A stretch of DNA of 64,000 bases from Polaromonas sp. (GCF_029945925.1 NZ_JAQSDN010000009.1:1-64000), one strand, 5' to 3'. Shown: positions 9,722-19,823, counted from the stretch's first letter. The notes: a model not told the origin generated them from the letters alone. Translations and numbers: made by a program.

Positions 9722-9900
9722 GTCGGGGCTCCAGTTTCACTTCAGGCGGGCCTCCAGCCTACCCCGGCTGCGCCGTCATCGCATCGGGGAAGCTCCGTAT
9801 AAAAAGCTGTCGCCTCAGCGACCGCGCCTGACTATGATGAAGCTGGAGACCTTTCCCCGAGGGGACCGCCAGAAAAACACAACAGCAACACGGAAACACC

Positions 9901-10959
9901 GTGTCACGTCTTCCCTTCTTTCCTGTCTCTTCCCATTCTTCCCAGTGCTCCCATTGTTCCGATTCTTTCCGCTGGCTGGTAGCGCCCCGGCCGCGTCGGG
10001 CGTGGCTGGTCGCCTGCCTGCTGGCTGCCGCCACCCTGACAACGTCACCGGCGTTTGCCGCCTTTCCCGACAAGCCCATCCGCGTGGTGATCGGTTTCCC
10101 GGCCGGCGGACCGCTGGACCAGCATGCGCGCCTGCTGACCGAGCGGCTGCAGGCCGTGCTGGGTCAGCCCGTCATCATCGACTACAAGTCGGGCGCGGGC
10201 GGCACGGTCGGGGCGCAGGACGTGATGAAGGCCCCGCCCGACGGCTGCACCCTGATGCTGGCCAACACCGGCGTGATGGTCATCAACCCGGCGCTGTACA
10301 CGCGGCTGCCCTACAACACGCTGCGCGACTTCACGCCGATCGCCCGCACCGCCATGCAGCCGCTGGCCCTGCTGGTCAAACCCAAGCTGCCGGTGACTAC
10401 GCTGAAAGAATTTGTCGACTACGCCCGCGCGCGGCCCGGCCAGATCAACTACGGCTCGGCCGGCAATGGCGGCATCAGCCACCTGGTGCCCGAGATGTTC
10501 AAGAACGCCACCGGGCTGTTCATGGTGCACATTCCCTACCGCGGCAGCGCCCCGGCCTTCACCGACCTGATGGGGGGCCAGGTGCAGTTCATGGGCGAGT
10601 CGATTCCGCAGGCTGCCGCGTACCACAAGCAGGGCAAGGTGCGGGCCCTGGCCGTCACCAGCAAGGCGCGCAACCCCGCGTTGCCTGACGTGCCGACCGT
10701 CATGGAGTCCGGCATCAAGAATTTCGAAGTGGTCGGCTTCTACGGCTTCCTGGCGCCTGCCGGCTTGCCGGCGGACGTCACGGCAAAACTGAGCGATGCG
10801 TTCAAACAGGTCATGACCAGCGCCGAGATCCGCAACCGCATGATCACGCAGGGCGCCGACCCGGCCTTCATGGGCAGCGACGAGTTTGGCAAATTCCTCG
10901 CCGCGGAAATGCCGCGCTGGGCCCAGGCGGTCAAGGCGTCGGGGGCCAAGCTCGATTGA
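9901..10959 (+). CDS. Tripartite tricarboxylate transporter substrate-binding protein (Bug family)
   Basis: FPDKPIRVVIGFPAGGPLDQHARLLTERLQAVLGQPVIIDYKSGAGGTVGAQDVMKAPPDGCTLM. Confidence 0.92.
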   Translation: MSRLPFFPVSSHSSQCSHCSDSFRWLVAPRPRRAWLVACLLAAATLTTSPAFAAFPDKPIRVVIGFPAGGPLDQHARLLTERLQAVLGQPVIIDYKSGAGGTVGAQDVMKAPPDGCTLMLANTGVMVINPALYTRLPYNTLRDFTPIARTAMQPLALLVKPKLPVTTLKEFVDYARARPGQINYGSAGNGGISHLVPEMFKNATGLFMVHIPYRGSAPAFTDLMGGQVQFMGESIPQAAAYHKQGKVRALAVTSKARNPALPDVPTVMESGIKNFEVVGFYGFLAPAGLPADVTAKLSDAFKQVMTSAEIRNRMITQGADPAFMGSDEFGKFLAAEMPRWAQAVKASGAKLD

Positions 10960-11125
10960 CGGCCGCTCGCCCCGCGCGACTGTGGGCGGGGTTGGGGTCG
11001 GTGAATCCTGTGGCCGCGTCAGCCGGTGTGTGGCCGCGCTGAAGCAGCGCCCGGCGGCGACGGACGCCGCGCGCGTTTCGCGCCATCCGGGCACAATCAG
11101 CAAATGGCCGGACGGCAGTCACTCT

Positions 11126-11178
11126 GTTTTTGATAGCATTCTGCGCACGGTTGTATTGGGCTGAGGCCCTGTTTTATT
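11126..11178 (+). repeat. Dispersed ~57-bp repeat, copy C (shorter, diverged)
   Basis: gtttttgatagcattctgcgcacggttgtattgggctgaggccctgtttta. Confidence 0.6.
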
Positions 11179-11243
11179 GAATATTTCCAGCACCTGCCCT
11201 GTGCACGTCAAACGCCCGGGTACTGGGTGCCCACCTGCCTCCC

Positions 11244-12410
11244 ATGCCGCCCGTCCTTTATTTCTTCGCCCTCTGCAACCTGGTCATCGGCAGCGGCGCC
11301 TTTGTGCTGGGCGGCATCCTGGTGCCGCTGAGCGAGTCGCTCCACATCAGCCTGGCTGCGGCCGGGCAGGCCATGACGGCCTATGCGGTGTCCACCGCGC
11401 TGCTGGCGCCGGTGCTGATCATTGCCACCGCACGCTGGCCGCGCAAACGTGCCGTGCAGCTGGCACTGGCCCTGTTCGCCGCCGGCTGCCTGGTGTGTGC
11501 GCTGTCGGGCAACCTCGTCATGCTGCTGCTGGGCCGGGTGCTGATGGGCGCAGGCGCCATGTTCAGCGCCGCGGCTTCGGCGCTGGCCGTCAGCCTGGTG
11601 GCGCCGGCACTGCGCGGCCGGGCCCTGTCCATCACCTTTCTGGGCATGAGCATCAGCCACGCAGTGGGTGTGCCGGTCGGTGCCTGGCTCGGCTTTGAAT
11701 ACGGCTGGCGCGTGCCGGTCTGGCTCTCGGCAGGCACCAGCCTGGCGGCTTTGATGGCGGCGAGCTGGTTGCTGCCCGCCAACATGGCCTCGGCCGGCGC
11801 CAACTTTTCCGGCTTCGGCGCGGCCGCGCGGCAACCCGCTGTGCTGCGCACCTGGCTGCGCACGCTGCTTTATTTCGTGGCAATTTTCAGCGTGTTTGCC
11901 TACATCGGCCCGGTGCTGCAGGCGCTCAACACCATGAGCTCGACGCAGCTGTCCCTCACGCTGGCGGTGTTCGGCCTGGCCGGCGTTGCCGGCACACTGT
12001 CGGGCGGCTGGGCCAACGACCGCTTCGGCGCGTTGCCCACCATGCGCGTGCAACTGGCCGTGCTGGTGACCACCATGGCCTTGCTGCCGCTCACGCGCGG
12101 CCACCTCTACGCCACCATGGCCACACTCATCGTCTGGGGCATCGCGGGTTTCGGCGTGATGGCGCCGCAGCAAAGCCGCCTGGCCGGCATGGCGCCGGCC
12201 CAGGCGCCGCTGCTGCTGAGCCTGAACGGCTCCATGCTGTATGTTGGCACGGCACTGGGCGCCGTCATCAGCGGCGCCATGCTGGACCACCTTCACCTGT
12301 CGCAACTCGGCTGGGTGGGCGTGCCCTTCGGCCTGCTGGCGCTGCTGACGCTGGCGTTTGAACCCGCGCATGTCCGGCCCGTGGCCGACGCCACCGCAAA
12401 CTCCGCCTGA
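11244..12410 (+). CDS. MFS transporter (drug/sugar efflux type)
   Basis: 12-TM hydrophobicity; LGRVLMGAGAMFSAAASALAVSLV; GGWANDRFGA. Confidence 0.9.
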   Translation: MPPVLYFFALCNLVIGSGAFVLGGILVPLSESLHISLAAAGQAMTAYAVSTALLAPVLIIATARWPRKRAVQLALALFAAGCLVCALSGNLVMLLLGRVLMGAGAMFSAAASALAVSLVAPALRGRALSITFLGMSISHAVGVPVGAWLGFEYGWRVPVWLSAGTSLAALMAASWLLPANMASAGANFSGFGAAARQPAVLRTWLRTLLYFVAIFSVFAYIGPVLQALNTMSSTQLSLTLAVFGLAGVAGTLSGGWANDRFGALPTMRVQLAVLVTTMALLPLTRGHLYATMATLIVWGIAGFGVMAPQQSRLAGMAPAQAPLLLSLNGSMLYVGTALGAVISGAMLDHLHLSQLGWVGVPFGLLALLTLAFEPAHVRPVADATANSA

Positions 12411-12421
12411 AAGAACACGCC

Positions 12422-13111
12422 ATGACCACGCCAACCCCCGCACTCTCCCTGATCTACGTCGGCGACCCGATGTGCTCCTGGTGTTACGGCTTTGGCGTGC
12501 CGCTGGGGCAGTTGCTCGAACGTTTCCCCGAGGTGCCGGTGCAGCTGGTGCTGGGCGGCCTGCGCGCCTACAACACGCAGGTGATGGACGCCGCGCTGAA
12601 GGACAAGCTGCGCAACGCCTGGGCCGGCGTGGCGCAGCGCTCCGGCCAGCCGTTTTCACAGGCGCTGTTCGAACGCGCGGATTTCATCTACGACACCGAG
12701 CCGGCCTGCCGCGCGGTCGTCACGGTGCGCCAGCACGCGCCGGCGCTGGCCCTGCACATGTACCACGCGATCCAGCAGGCCTTTTATGCGCAGGGACGCG
12801 ACGTCACCAAGGCGGCGGTGCTCGCTGAAATCTGGGACGAGGTGCATGGCCGCACCAAGGAAGCCTGGGGCCACATTGATTTTCTGCGCGACTTCGAGAG
12901 TGAAGACATGCGCCAGCAGACACGTGACGATTTTTTGCAGGCGCAGCGCTGGGGCATACGCGGCTTTCCCGCGCTGCTGGCGGCCCGTGATGGCCAGGCC
13001 CAGCTGCTGACCAGCGGCTACTCCGAGGCCGAGGTGCTCATCGAGCGGCTGGCAGCGCTGGAAGGCCAGCGGGACGTAGTGCCCCAGGAGACTGTGCGCC
13101 AGACGTCCTAG
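12422..13111 (+). CDS. DsbA family (FrnE-like) thioredoxin-fold protein
   Basis: LIYVGDPMCSWCYGFGVPLGQLLERFPEVPVQLVLGGLRAYNT; CSWC motif. Confidence 0.9.
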   Translation: MTTPTPALSLIYVGDPMCSWCYGFGVPLGQLLERFPEVPVQLVLGGLRAYNTQVMDAALKDKLRNAWAGVAQRSGQPFSQALFERADFIYDTEPACRAVVTVRQHAPALALHMYHAIQQAFYAQGRDVTKAAVLAEIWDEVHGRTKEAWGHIDFLRDFESEDMRQQTRDDFLQAQRWGIRGFPALLAARDGQAQLLTSGYSEAEVLIERLAALEGQRDVVPQETVRQTS

Positions 13112-13112
13112 A

Positions 13113-13176
13113 CGCGGCGTTTATTGGTGCCGGATCCGCCTGGCCCGAGGCTTGCGCGTCGGCCAGCTCGTGCAGA
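13113..13176 (-). pseudogene. Remnant of the 3' end of a CadR/PbrR-type merR gene
   Basis: 13148-13176 gaggcttgcgcgtcggccagctcgtgcag matches 20298-20326 in the intact merR at 27/29; weaker similarity continues to the merR stop region; decodes LHELADAQAS on the minus strand. Confidence 0.7.
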
Positions 13177-13266
13177 GGAATTGCGCTGAGACCAGCACGC
13201 ACGAACAGCAGTTCGCCGGACTTGGATCATCCCTTACGCGCCGCGGGGACTTTGCCGGCTGTTAGC

Positions 13267-13650
13267 ATGACGCCCGTGAAGCGTTTTATCTGTCAACTCC
13301 TGATTGTCTGGCTGGCGCTGCTGTCGGGCGGCGCCTATGCGCACGCCGCAGCCGACGCCGCGCGGGAACTCGGCCACATCGCCGCCCACGCCGTCGAGGC
13401 CCAACTGACCGGCGCAGAGGCCACAGATCAATCCGGTATGACCCAGGAACACGGCCACACCGATTCCTGTAGCCATAGCCACTGCGGCCATGGTCACGCG
13501 ACCGGCATGCTGGCTGCCGAGTTCCGTTCCACCGATGCGAGCGTCGGCGCCCCGCTGCCGACGCCGCAAGCCTGGGCCAGCCGCGAACAGCCCAACAACA
13601 TCGAACGCCCCAAATGGAGCTTCACCACCTCATCGGTGGTGAACCTTTGA
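13267..13650 (+). CDS. His-rich secreted protein at head of RND efflux operon (CzcI-like position)
   Basis: MTPVKRFICQLLIVWLALLSGGAYAHA signal peptide; QEHGHTDSCSHSHCGHGHATG metal-binding stretch. Confidence 0.75.
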   Translation: MTPVKRFICQLLIVWLALLSGGAYAHAAADAARELGHIAAHAVEAQLTGAEATDQSGMTQEHGHTDSCSHSHCGHGHATGMLAAEFRSTDASVGAPLPTPQAWASREQPNNIERPKWSFTTSSVVNL

Positions 13651-13718
13651 CCTGACGGGCGCCTCAAAAGTCTTTCTTTTCCAGTGGCCTAAGTGCAAAG
13701 GTTCGCCGAAGTCTTGAT

Positions 13719-15017
13719 TTGCTTCGGAGAACGCTCTTGCTTGATCTTTCCCCTTTCCGTTTGTCGCGGCTTGCCTGCACATCGTTATTGCTGCCGGCCG
13801 CCCTCACGCTTGCCAGTGCGCAGACCGTGCCGCCGCGACCCCTGCCATCCCTGGCCGAAGCCGCAGCGCCCACGGGCGCCACCAGCCTGCGCGAAGCGCT
13901 GGATGCGGCCTGGGCCCTGAGCCCGGCAGCCCGCAGCGCCGACAGCCGCCGCGCCCAATTGCAAGCCAGGGAACGCGCGGCATCGTCCTGGATCAACGGC
14001 TCGCCCAGCGCCCTGCTGGCGCAGCGCAGCGACCGCTTCAACAACAACAGCGGCTTGCGGGAATACGAAGCCGAGCTGGAACTGCCGATCTGGAGCCCCG
14101 GCGTGCGCGGCGCCACCCAGCGTGAGCTGGCAGCGCTGCGCCTGGGTTTCGAGCCGCAGCAACAGGTGGCGCGGCTGAAACTCGCTGCCGAGGTGCGCGA
14201 AGCTGCCGCCAGCGTGGCCGTGGCGCGCACCGAACGCGACCTGGCGCAACGCAAACACAGCGAAGCACAAACACTGGCGCAGGACGTGGAACGCCGCGTG
14301 AAAGCCGGTGACAGCGCCCGTGTGGACGGCTTGCAGGCGCAGTCCCTGGTCCAACAGGCCGCCAGCGGACAGGAACAGGCGCAGCAGGCCTTGGCCCGTC
14401 TGCAAAACCAGTGGCGGGCACTGACCGGCCTGACCGCAGTGCCGTTGCTGGACGAGCCGCCGCCGTCCGCGAGCCCGGTCATGGGTCCAGACCACCCGGT
14501 GCTACAGGCCGCGCAGACACGGGTCCAGGCGGCGCAAGCTGCGCTCGAACTGAGCGAAACCGACAAGCGCGACCCGATGTCCGTCGGTGTGGGCATCACG
14601 CGCGAACGTTCGGCCTTTGGCGCCGCGAGCGAGAACAGCTTGCGCCTGGCACTGAAAATTCCCTTCGGCACCGACAGCCGCAATGCCCCGCGCATCGCTG
14701 CGGCACGCGCAGAACTCGACGCCGCGCAGGCCGAACTGGATGCCACCCAGCGGCAGGTACAGACCGAACTGGCATCGGCACTGGCCGAGCTCGACGCCGC
14801 CCGCCGCACGCAGGCCAGCATGGCCGAACGCGCGCGCCTGGGCACCGAGGTGCAAGCCCTGGTGGCCAAGGCGTACCGCCTTGGCGAGTCCGACCTGCCA
14901 ACCCGGTTGCGCGCCGACAGCGAAAAGTTTGAGGCCGATCTGTCCCTGGCGCGCGCCCGTGTGGGCCTGCAACGCGCCGTTTCCCAATTAAACCAAGCTC
15001 TTGGATTGCTCCCATGA
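13719..15017 (+). CDS. TolC family outer membrane protein (CzcC-like), TTG start
   Basis: Signal peptide, LREALDAAWALSPAARSADSRRAQLQARERAASS, coiled-coil repeats; upstream of adaptor and RND pump. Confidence 0.88.
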   Translation: MLRRTLLLDLSPFRLSRLACTSLLLPAALTLASAQTVPPRPLPSLAEAAAPTGATSLREALDAAWALSPAARSADSRRAQLQARERAASSWINGSPSALLAQRSDRFNNNSGLREYEAELELPIWSPGVRGATQRELAALRLGFEPQQQVARLKLAAEVREAAASVAVARTERDLAQRKHSEAQTLAQDVERRVKAGDSARVDGLQAQSLVQQAASGQEQAQQALARLQNQWRALTGLTAVPLLDEPPPSASPVMGPDHPVLQAAQTRVQAAQAALELSETDKRDPMSVGVGITRERSAFGAASENSLRLALKIPFGTDSRNAPRIAAARAELDAAQAELDATQRQVQTELASALAELDAARRTQASMAERARLGTEVQALVAKAYRLGESDLPTRLRADSEKFEADLSLARARVGLQRAVSQLNQALGLLP

Positions 15018-16693
15018 ACCTCATTTACAAGCCAAATACGCCACCAGCCCATATCCAGAAAGCGCTGGCAGCTATTTTTTTTATAGCGTCTGGTTTGTTT
15101 GCCACGGCCTGGGCTGGGGGAGACCACGGTGCAGAAGCGCCAGCGGCGGCAGGTGTGGTCACCTCCCCGCGCATCAGCAGCCATTCCGACCTGTTCGAGC
15201 TGGTCGGCGTGGTCGACAACGGCGAGATGAAAATTTACCTGGATCGTTACGAGAGCAACGAGCCGGTCATCGATGCAAAGATCGAGGTCGAGGCCGGCGC
15301 AGCCAAAGGGACAGCCGCGCCCCAGCCGGACGGCAGCTACAGCTTCAAACATGACTTGCTTGGCCAGCCGGGCACGCTGGCTGTCAGTTTTGTCGTCGCC
15401 GCAGGTAAAGATACCGACCTGCTGGCTGGTGACCTGGTCATCACCGACCCCCACGCCGCGGACGAGCACCTTGACGCAAACCGGCCCTGGCTGCGCTGGG
15501 CAGCGTACGCGGGAGCTGCCCTGCTGCTGGCGGCGCTCGCCGGTGCGGCATGGCGAAAGCGCCGCCGCAAAGGCCTGGCCGGCATGTTGATTGCCGCCTG
15601 CGCCTTGGGCCTGGGCGCAACCGCCACCCTGGACGCTCAGGCGGGGCCGGGTCACGACCCCGGTGACGAGTCCGCTCCTGCTGCGGGTGGCAACGCGCCG
15701 CGGCGCCTGGCCGATGGTGGCGTGTTTTTGCCCAAGGCCAGCCAGCGTCAACTCAGCGTCCGAACCATCAGCATCGAAGAAGCGTCCCTGCCGACAACGG
15801 TCGAGCTGACAGGCCGGGTGGTGCTGGACAGCAACGCCGGCGGCAAGGTGCAGCCGACGCAAGCCGGCCGCATCGAAGCCGGTCCTCGCGGCCTGCCGCA
15901 ACTGGGCCAGGCTGTTCGCAAGGGAGAAGTCCTCGCAGTAGTGCGCGCCTCCACCAGCGCGATTGAACGCGCCAACCAGCAGGCGCAAAGCGCTGAGCTC
16001 AATGCCAGCCTCGCCCTGGTGCGACGGCGCGTGGAACGCCTGCAGCAACTTGAAGGCACGGTGCCGCAAAAAGACATTGAAGCCGCGCAGTCCGATGTTT
16101 CCAGTCTGCGGCAGCGCGCCGCCGCCGTGGCCGGCAGCGTGTCGGCCACCGAAGCTCTGGTGGCACCGGTCTCGGGGGTGATCGCCGCCGCCGGCGTGGT
16201 GGCCGGACAGGTGGTCAATGCCGGCGACCTGCTGTTCGAAATTGTTGATCCTTCTCGCATGGGTGTGGAGGCCAGCGCCTTTGATGCCGCGCTGGCCGCC
16301 AACATCGCCTCGGCCAGCGCCAGCCCCGCGCCCGGCGCCAACGTGCCACTGCAATTTGTCGGTGCCGGGAGCAGCCTGCGCGAAGGCGCGATCCCGCTGG
16401 TCTTCCGCACCCTGCCGGGCAAAAACACCATACCCCTGTCCATCCACCAGCCGGTCAAAGTGACGGTGCAGACCAAGAGCCAGGTCAAGGGCTTTGCCGT
16501 GCCGATGGGTGCGGTGGTCAAAAATGCCAGCAACCAGGACATGGTGTGGATCCACACCGATGCCGAGGTGTTCCAGCCGCGCACCGTGCGCCAGGTGCCG
16601 CTGGACGGCAGCACCGCTGCGATTGTGGATGGCCTGAAAACCGGTGACCGGGTGGTGACGCAGGGCGCGCCGCTGGTCAACCAGGTTCGCTGA
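15014..16693 (+). CDS. RND efflux periplasmic adaptor (CzcB-like) with additional N-terminal domain and TM hairpin
   Basis: Adaptor part VELTGRVVLDSNAGGKVQPTQAGRIEAGPRGLPQLGQAVRKGEVLAVV; extra ~200 aa N-terminal region; ATGA overlap with upstream CDS. Confidence 0.88.
   Translation: MNLIYKPNTPPAHIQKALAAIFFIASGLFATAWAGGDHGAEAPAAAGVVTSPRISSHSDLFELVGVVDNGEMKIYLDRYESNEPVIDAKIEVEAGAAKGTAAPQPDGSYSFKHDLLGQPGTLAVSFVVAAGKDTDLLAGDLVITDPHAADEHLDANRPWLRWAAYAGAALLLAALAGAAWRKRRRKGLAGMLIAACALGLGATATLDAQAGPGHDPGDESAPAAGGNAPRRLADGGVFLPKASQRQLSVRTISIEEASLPTTVELTGRVVLDSNAGGKVQPTQAGRIEAGPRGLPQLGQAVRKGEVLAVVRASTSAIERANQQAQSAELNASLALVRRRVERLQQLEGTVPQKDIEAAQSDVSSLRQRAAAVAGSVSATEALVAPVSGVIAAAGVVAGQVVNAGDLLFEIVDPSRMGVEASAFDAALAANIASASASPAPGANVPLQFVGAGSSLREGAIPLVFRTLPGKNTIPLSIHQPVKVTVQTKSQVKGFAVPMGAVVKNASNQDMVWIHTDAEVFQPRTVRQVPLDGSTAAIVDGLKTGDRVVTQGAPLVNQVR
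15027..15092 (-). repeat. Dispersed ~57-bp repeat, copy J (antisense, inside adaptor CDS)
   Basis: Reverse complement gacgctataaaaaaaatagctgccagcgctttctggatatgggctggtggcgtatttggctt. Confidence 0.75.
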
Positions 16694-16709
16694 AACAGGG
16701 CCGCACACC

Positions 16710-19700
16710 ATGTTTGAAAAACTCATACACGCCTCCCTCGCCAACCGCCTGATGGTGGTGGTGCTGTCGGTGGTGCTGCTGCTGACCGGTGCGCTGACGC
16801 TGGTGAAGATGCCGGTGGACGTATTCCCCGACCTGAACAAACCAACGGTCACGCTGCAGGCCGAAGCCGGCGGCATGGCGCCCGAGGAGGTCGAGCAACT
16901 GATCACCGCGCCGCTGGAAATCGCCATGGGCGGCATCCCGGGCGTGGAAAGCATTCGCTCGATCTCCAGCGTCGGCCTGTCCTTCGTCTACGTCACCTTC
17001 GACTGGAAGACCGACATCTACCGCGCCCGCCAGATGGTCGGGGAACGGCTGCAATTGGCGCGTGAGCAATTGCCCCAAGGTGTGACCCATGTCGGCATGG
17101 GGCCGATCAGCTCCATCATGGGCGAGATCATGCTGCTGGCCCTGCCCATCGACACCAGCAAGATCAGCCCGATGGCGGTGCGCGAGTACGCCGACTTCGT
17201 GATGCGCCCGCGCCTGCTCACCCTGCCCGGCGTGGCCCAGGTGGTGCCGATTGGCGGCGAGGTGCGCCAGTACCAGGTGCAACCCGACACCGCCCTCATG
17301 GCAGCGCTGAAGATTGACCTCGAAAGCATCGAAGCGGCGCTCAAGGGTTTTTCAGGCAACTCCAGCGGCGGTTTTCTCGAACTCAATTCACGCGAGTACC
17401 TGATACGCAACATCGGCCGCACCACCCGACTGCAGGACCTGGAGCGCCTGCCGGTAGCCTTTCAAAACGGCAAACCGATCCAGCTCAACCAGGTGGCCAA
17501 GGTCACGTTTGCGCCAGCCATCAAGCGCGGCGATGCGGGCTTGAACGGCCAGCCCGCCGTGATTCTCAGCATCCAGAAACAGCCTGCCGCTGACACCGTG
17601 GTACTGACGGAAAAAATCGAAGCCGCCATCGAAGAGCTGAAAAAAGGAATGCCGCCGGGCATGGGCGAGCCTAAAGTCACCATGCGCCAGGCTACCTTTA
17701 TTGAATCGTCGGTGAACACACTCAAAGGCAAGTTGATGCTGGCATTTGCCGTTGTGGCGGTGGTACTGTATTTATTTCTGCTGAACGTTCGTACCACCGT
17801 GATTTCGCTGGTGGCTATACCGATTTCGTTCATGGCGACCGTGCTGGTTTTCAAGTATTTCGGTTTTTCCATCAACACCATGACGTTGGGCGGTCTGACG
17901 ATTGCCATCGGCGAGTTGGTCGACGATGCCGTGGTGGGCGTGGAAAATGTGCTGCGCCGCCTGAAGATGGACCGCGCCGCGCATCCCACCAAGCGGCTCG
18001 ACCCCTTGAAGTTGATTGCCAAGGCCACACTGGAAGTGCGCTCGGGCATCGTGATTGCCACCTTGATTGTTGTGCTGGTGTTGGTGCCGCTGTTCTTTTT
18101 GCCGGGTGTCGAGGGGCGCTTGATGCAGCCGCTGGCTGTTGCCTACATCGTCGCCATGCTTGCCTCAATGCTCGTCTCGGTGACGCTCACGCCGGTGATG
18201 GCGTATTACCTGCTGCCGGGAATGAAAGGGCTGGACCATGGAGATACGCGGGCCCAGCTATGGCTGAAAGCACGCTACGTGAAAGCACTGGCATATGTGC
18301 TGGGGCGTCCTCGCACCTGGGTGCTGGCCGGCGCGGCGGCAGCGCTGCTGGCCATGGCGGCCGTGCCGTTTTTTCCTACCACCTTTTTACCTCCGTTTAA
18401 CGAAGGCGTGGCGCTGGTCGGCCTGCGCCTGAACCCCGGCACCACGCTTACTGAGTCGGCCCGCATCAGCACGATTGCCGAAAAGGCTCTGGCGAATGTG
18501 CCTGAGGTCGAACATGTGGGCCGCCGTTCGGGCCGAGCCGAGCTGGACGAACATGCCGAGGGTGTGCATGCATCGGAGCTCGACCTGAAACTCAAGCGCA
18601 GCGAGCGCAGCCTGGAAGAGGTGTTTGCCGACATCCGCAGCCGTATCGCCACCTTGCCAGCGGCCATCGGCATTGGCCAGCCGATCAGCCACCGCATCGA
18701 CCACATGTTGTCGGGCGTGCGTTCGCAGATCGCCATCAAGATTTTTGGTGATGATCTGGACACCCTGCGCACACAGGCCGAGGCGCTGCGGCAAAAGCTT
18801 GCCGGCATCAACGGTGTGGTGGACCTGGAAATCGAAAAGCAGGTGCTGACGCCCCAAATCAGAATCCAGGTGGACTACGACCGTGCCCTGGGTCTGGGCC
18901 TGCCACCCGCCAAGCTGCTGCAGGAGCTGCAGGTGTTGATAGACGGCGAAAGCGTGACGCAAATCGTTGAAGGCAGCCGCCGCTTCAACCTGGTGCTGCG
19001 CCTCCCGGAGGCCTCGCGCGGCATCGAGGGCTTGCGCAATCTGATGATAGACACCCCGGGCGGCCGGGTACCCCTGAGCCAGTTGGCCAACGTGGAAGAG
19101 GGTGACGGGCCCAATCAGGTCAGTCGAGATGACGGGCGCAGGCGCATCGTACTGGCGGCCAATACGCAAGGACGGGCGCTCAGCGACGTGGTAGCCGACA
19201 TACGGGGGGCAATTGCCGCCACTGCACTGCCCGAGGGTTACTTCATCACGATCGGCGGTCAGTTCCAGGCGCAGGAAGACGCCTCGCGCCTGATCGGGCT
19301 GCTTTCGCTGGGCTCGGTGGCCTTGATCTTTTTAATTCTTTACTCGCGCTACCGCTCCGGGATACTGGCCGCCATCATCATGGCCAACATACCGCTGGCT
19401 TTGGTCGGCGCGGTGGTGGGGCTGTGGTTGTCGGGTCAGCCACTGTCGGTGGCTGCACTGGTGGGATTTATCACTTTGGCTGGCATCGCGATTCGCAACG
19501 GTATTTTGAAGGTCTCGCACTACATCAACCTGTGCGCGTTTGAAGGGGAAAATTTTGGCCACACCATGCTGCTACGCGGTTCGCAGGAGCGCTTGACGCC
19601 GGTGCTGATGACCGCGCTGGTGGCAGCGCTGGCATTGGCCCCGCTGCTGTTTGAGGCGGATATGCCGGGCACAGAAATTTTGCACCCGGTGGCGGTGGTG

Positions 19701-19823
19701 ATTTTCTCCGGCCTGATCACCTCGACCCTGCTCGACTCGTTTTTGACGCCGGCGATGGTCGCGCTGTTTGGCCGCAAGCCCATTGAAGCGCTTGTCGCCG
19801 ATTCCGGTTCTGAAACGTTTTAA
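16710..19823 (+). CDS. CusA/CzcA family heavy-metal efflux RND transporter
   Basis: 1037 aa; MFEKLIHASLANRLMVVVLSVVLLLTGALTLVKMPVDVFPDLNKPTVTLQAEAGGMAPEEVEQLITAPLE. Confidence 0.95.
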   Translation: MFEKLIHASLANRLMVVVLSVVLLLTGALTLVKMPVDVFPDLNKPTVTLQAEAGGMAPEEVEQLITAPLEIAMGGIPGVESIRSISSVGLSFVYVTFDWKTDIYRARQMVGERLQLAREQLPQGVTHVGMGPISSIMGEIMLLALPIDTSKISPMAVREYADFVMRPRLLTLPGVAQVVPIGGEVRQYQVQPDTALMAALKIDLESIEAALKGFSGNSSGGFLELNSREYLIRNIGRTTRLQDLERLPVAFQNGKPIQLNQVAKVTFAPAIKRGDAGLNGQPAVILSIQKQPAADTVVLTEKIEAAIEELKKGMPPGMGEPKVTMRQATFIESSVNTLKGKLMLAFAVVAVVLYLFLLNVRTTVISLVAIPISFMATVLVFKYFGFSINTMTLGGLTIAIGELVDDAVVGVENVLRRLKMDRAAHPTKRLDPLKLIAKATLEVRSGIVIATLIVVLVLVPLFFLPGVEGRLMQPLAVAYIVAMLASMLVSVTLTPVMAYYLLPGMKGLDHGDTRAQLWLKARYVKALAYVLGRPRTWVLAGAAAALLAMAAVPFFPTTFLPPFNEGVALVGLRLNPGTTLTESARISTIAEKALANVPEVEHVGRRSGRAELDEHAEGVHASELDLKLKRSERSLEEVFADIRSRIATLPAAIGIGQPISHRIDHMLSGVRSQIAIKIFGDDLDTLRTQAEALRQKLAGINGVVDLEIEKQVLTPQIRIQVDYDRALGLGLPPAKLLQELQVLIDGESVTQIVEGSRRFNLVLRLPEASRGIEGLRNLMIDTPGGRVPLSQLANVEEGDGPNQVSRDDGRRRIVLAANTQGRALSDVVADIRGAIAATALPEGYFITIGGQFQAQEDASRLIGLLSLGSVALIFLILYSRYRSGILAAIIMANIPLALVGAVVGLWLSGQPLSVAALVGFITLAGIAIRNGILKVSHYINLCAFEGENFGHTMLLRGSQERLTPVLMTALVAALALAPLLFEADMPGTEILHPVAVVIFSGLITSTLLDSFLTPAMVALFGRKPIEALVADSGSETF

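Noticed and set aside
13695-13735. Inverted repeat CCGAAG...CTTCGG before the TolC (CzcC-like) start
   Set aside because: Only 6-bp arms with a 10-nt loop; could be chance in GC-rich DNA.
13664-16954. 1096-aa minus-strand ORF antisense to the RND operon
   Set aside because: Shadow ORF of GC-rich codon usage; low-complexity Ser/Arg/Ala composition, no family signature, opposite strand encodes clear TolC/adaptor proteins.
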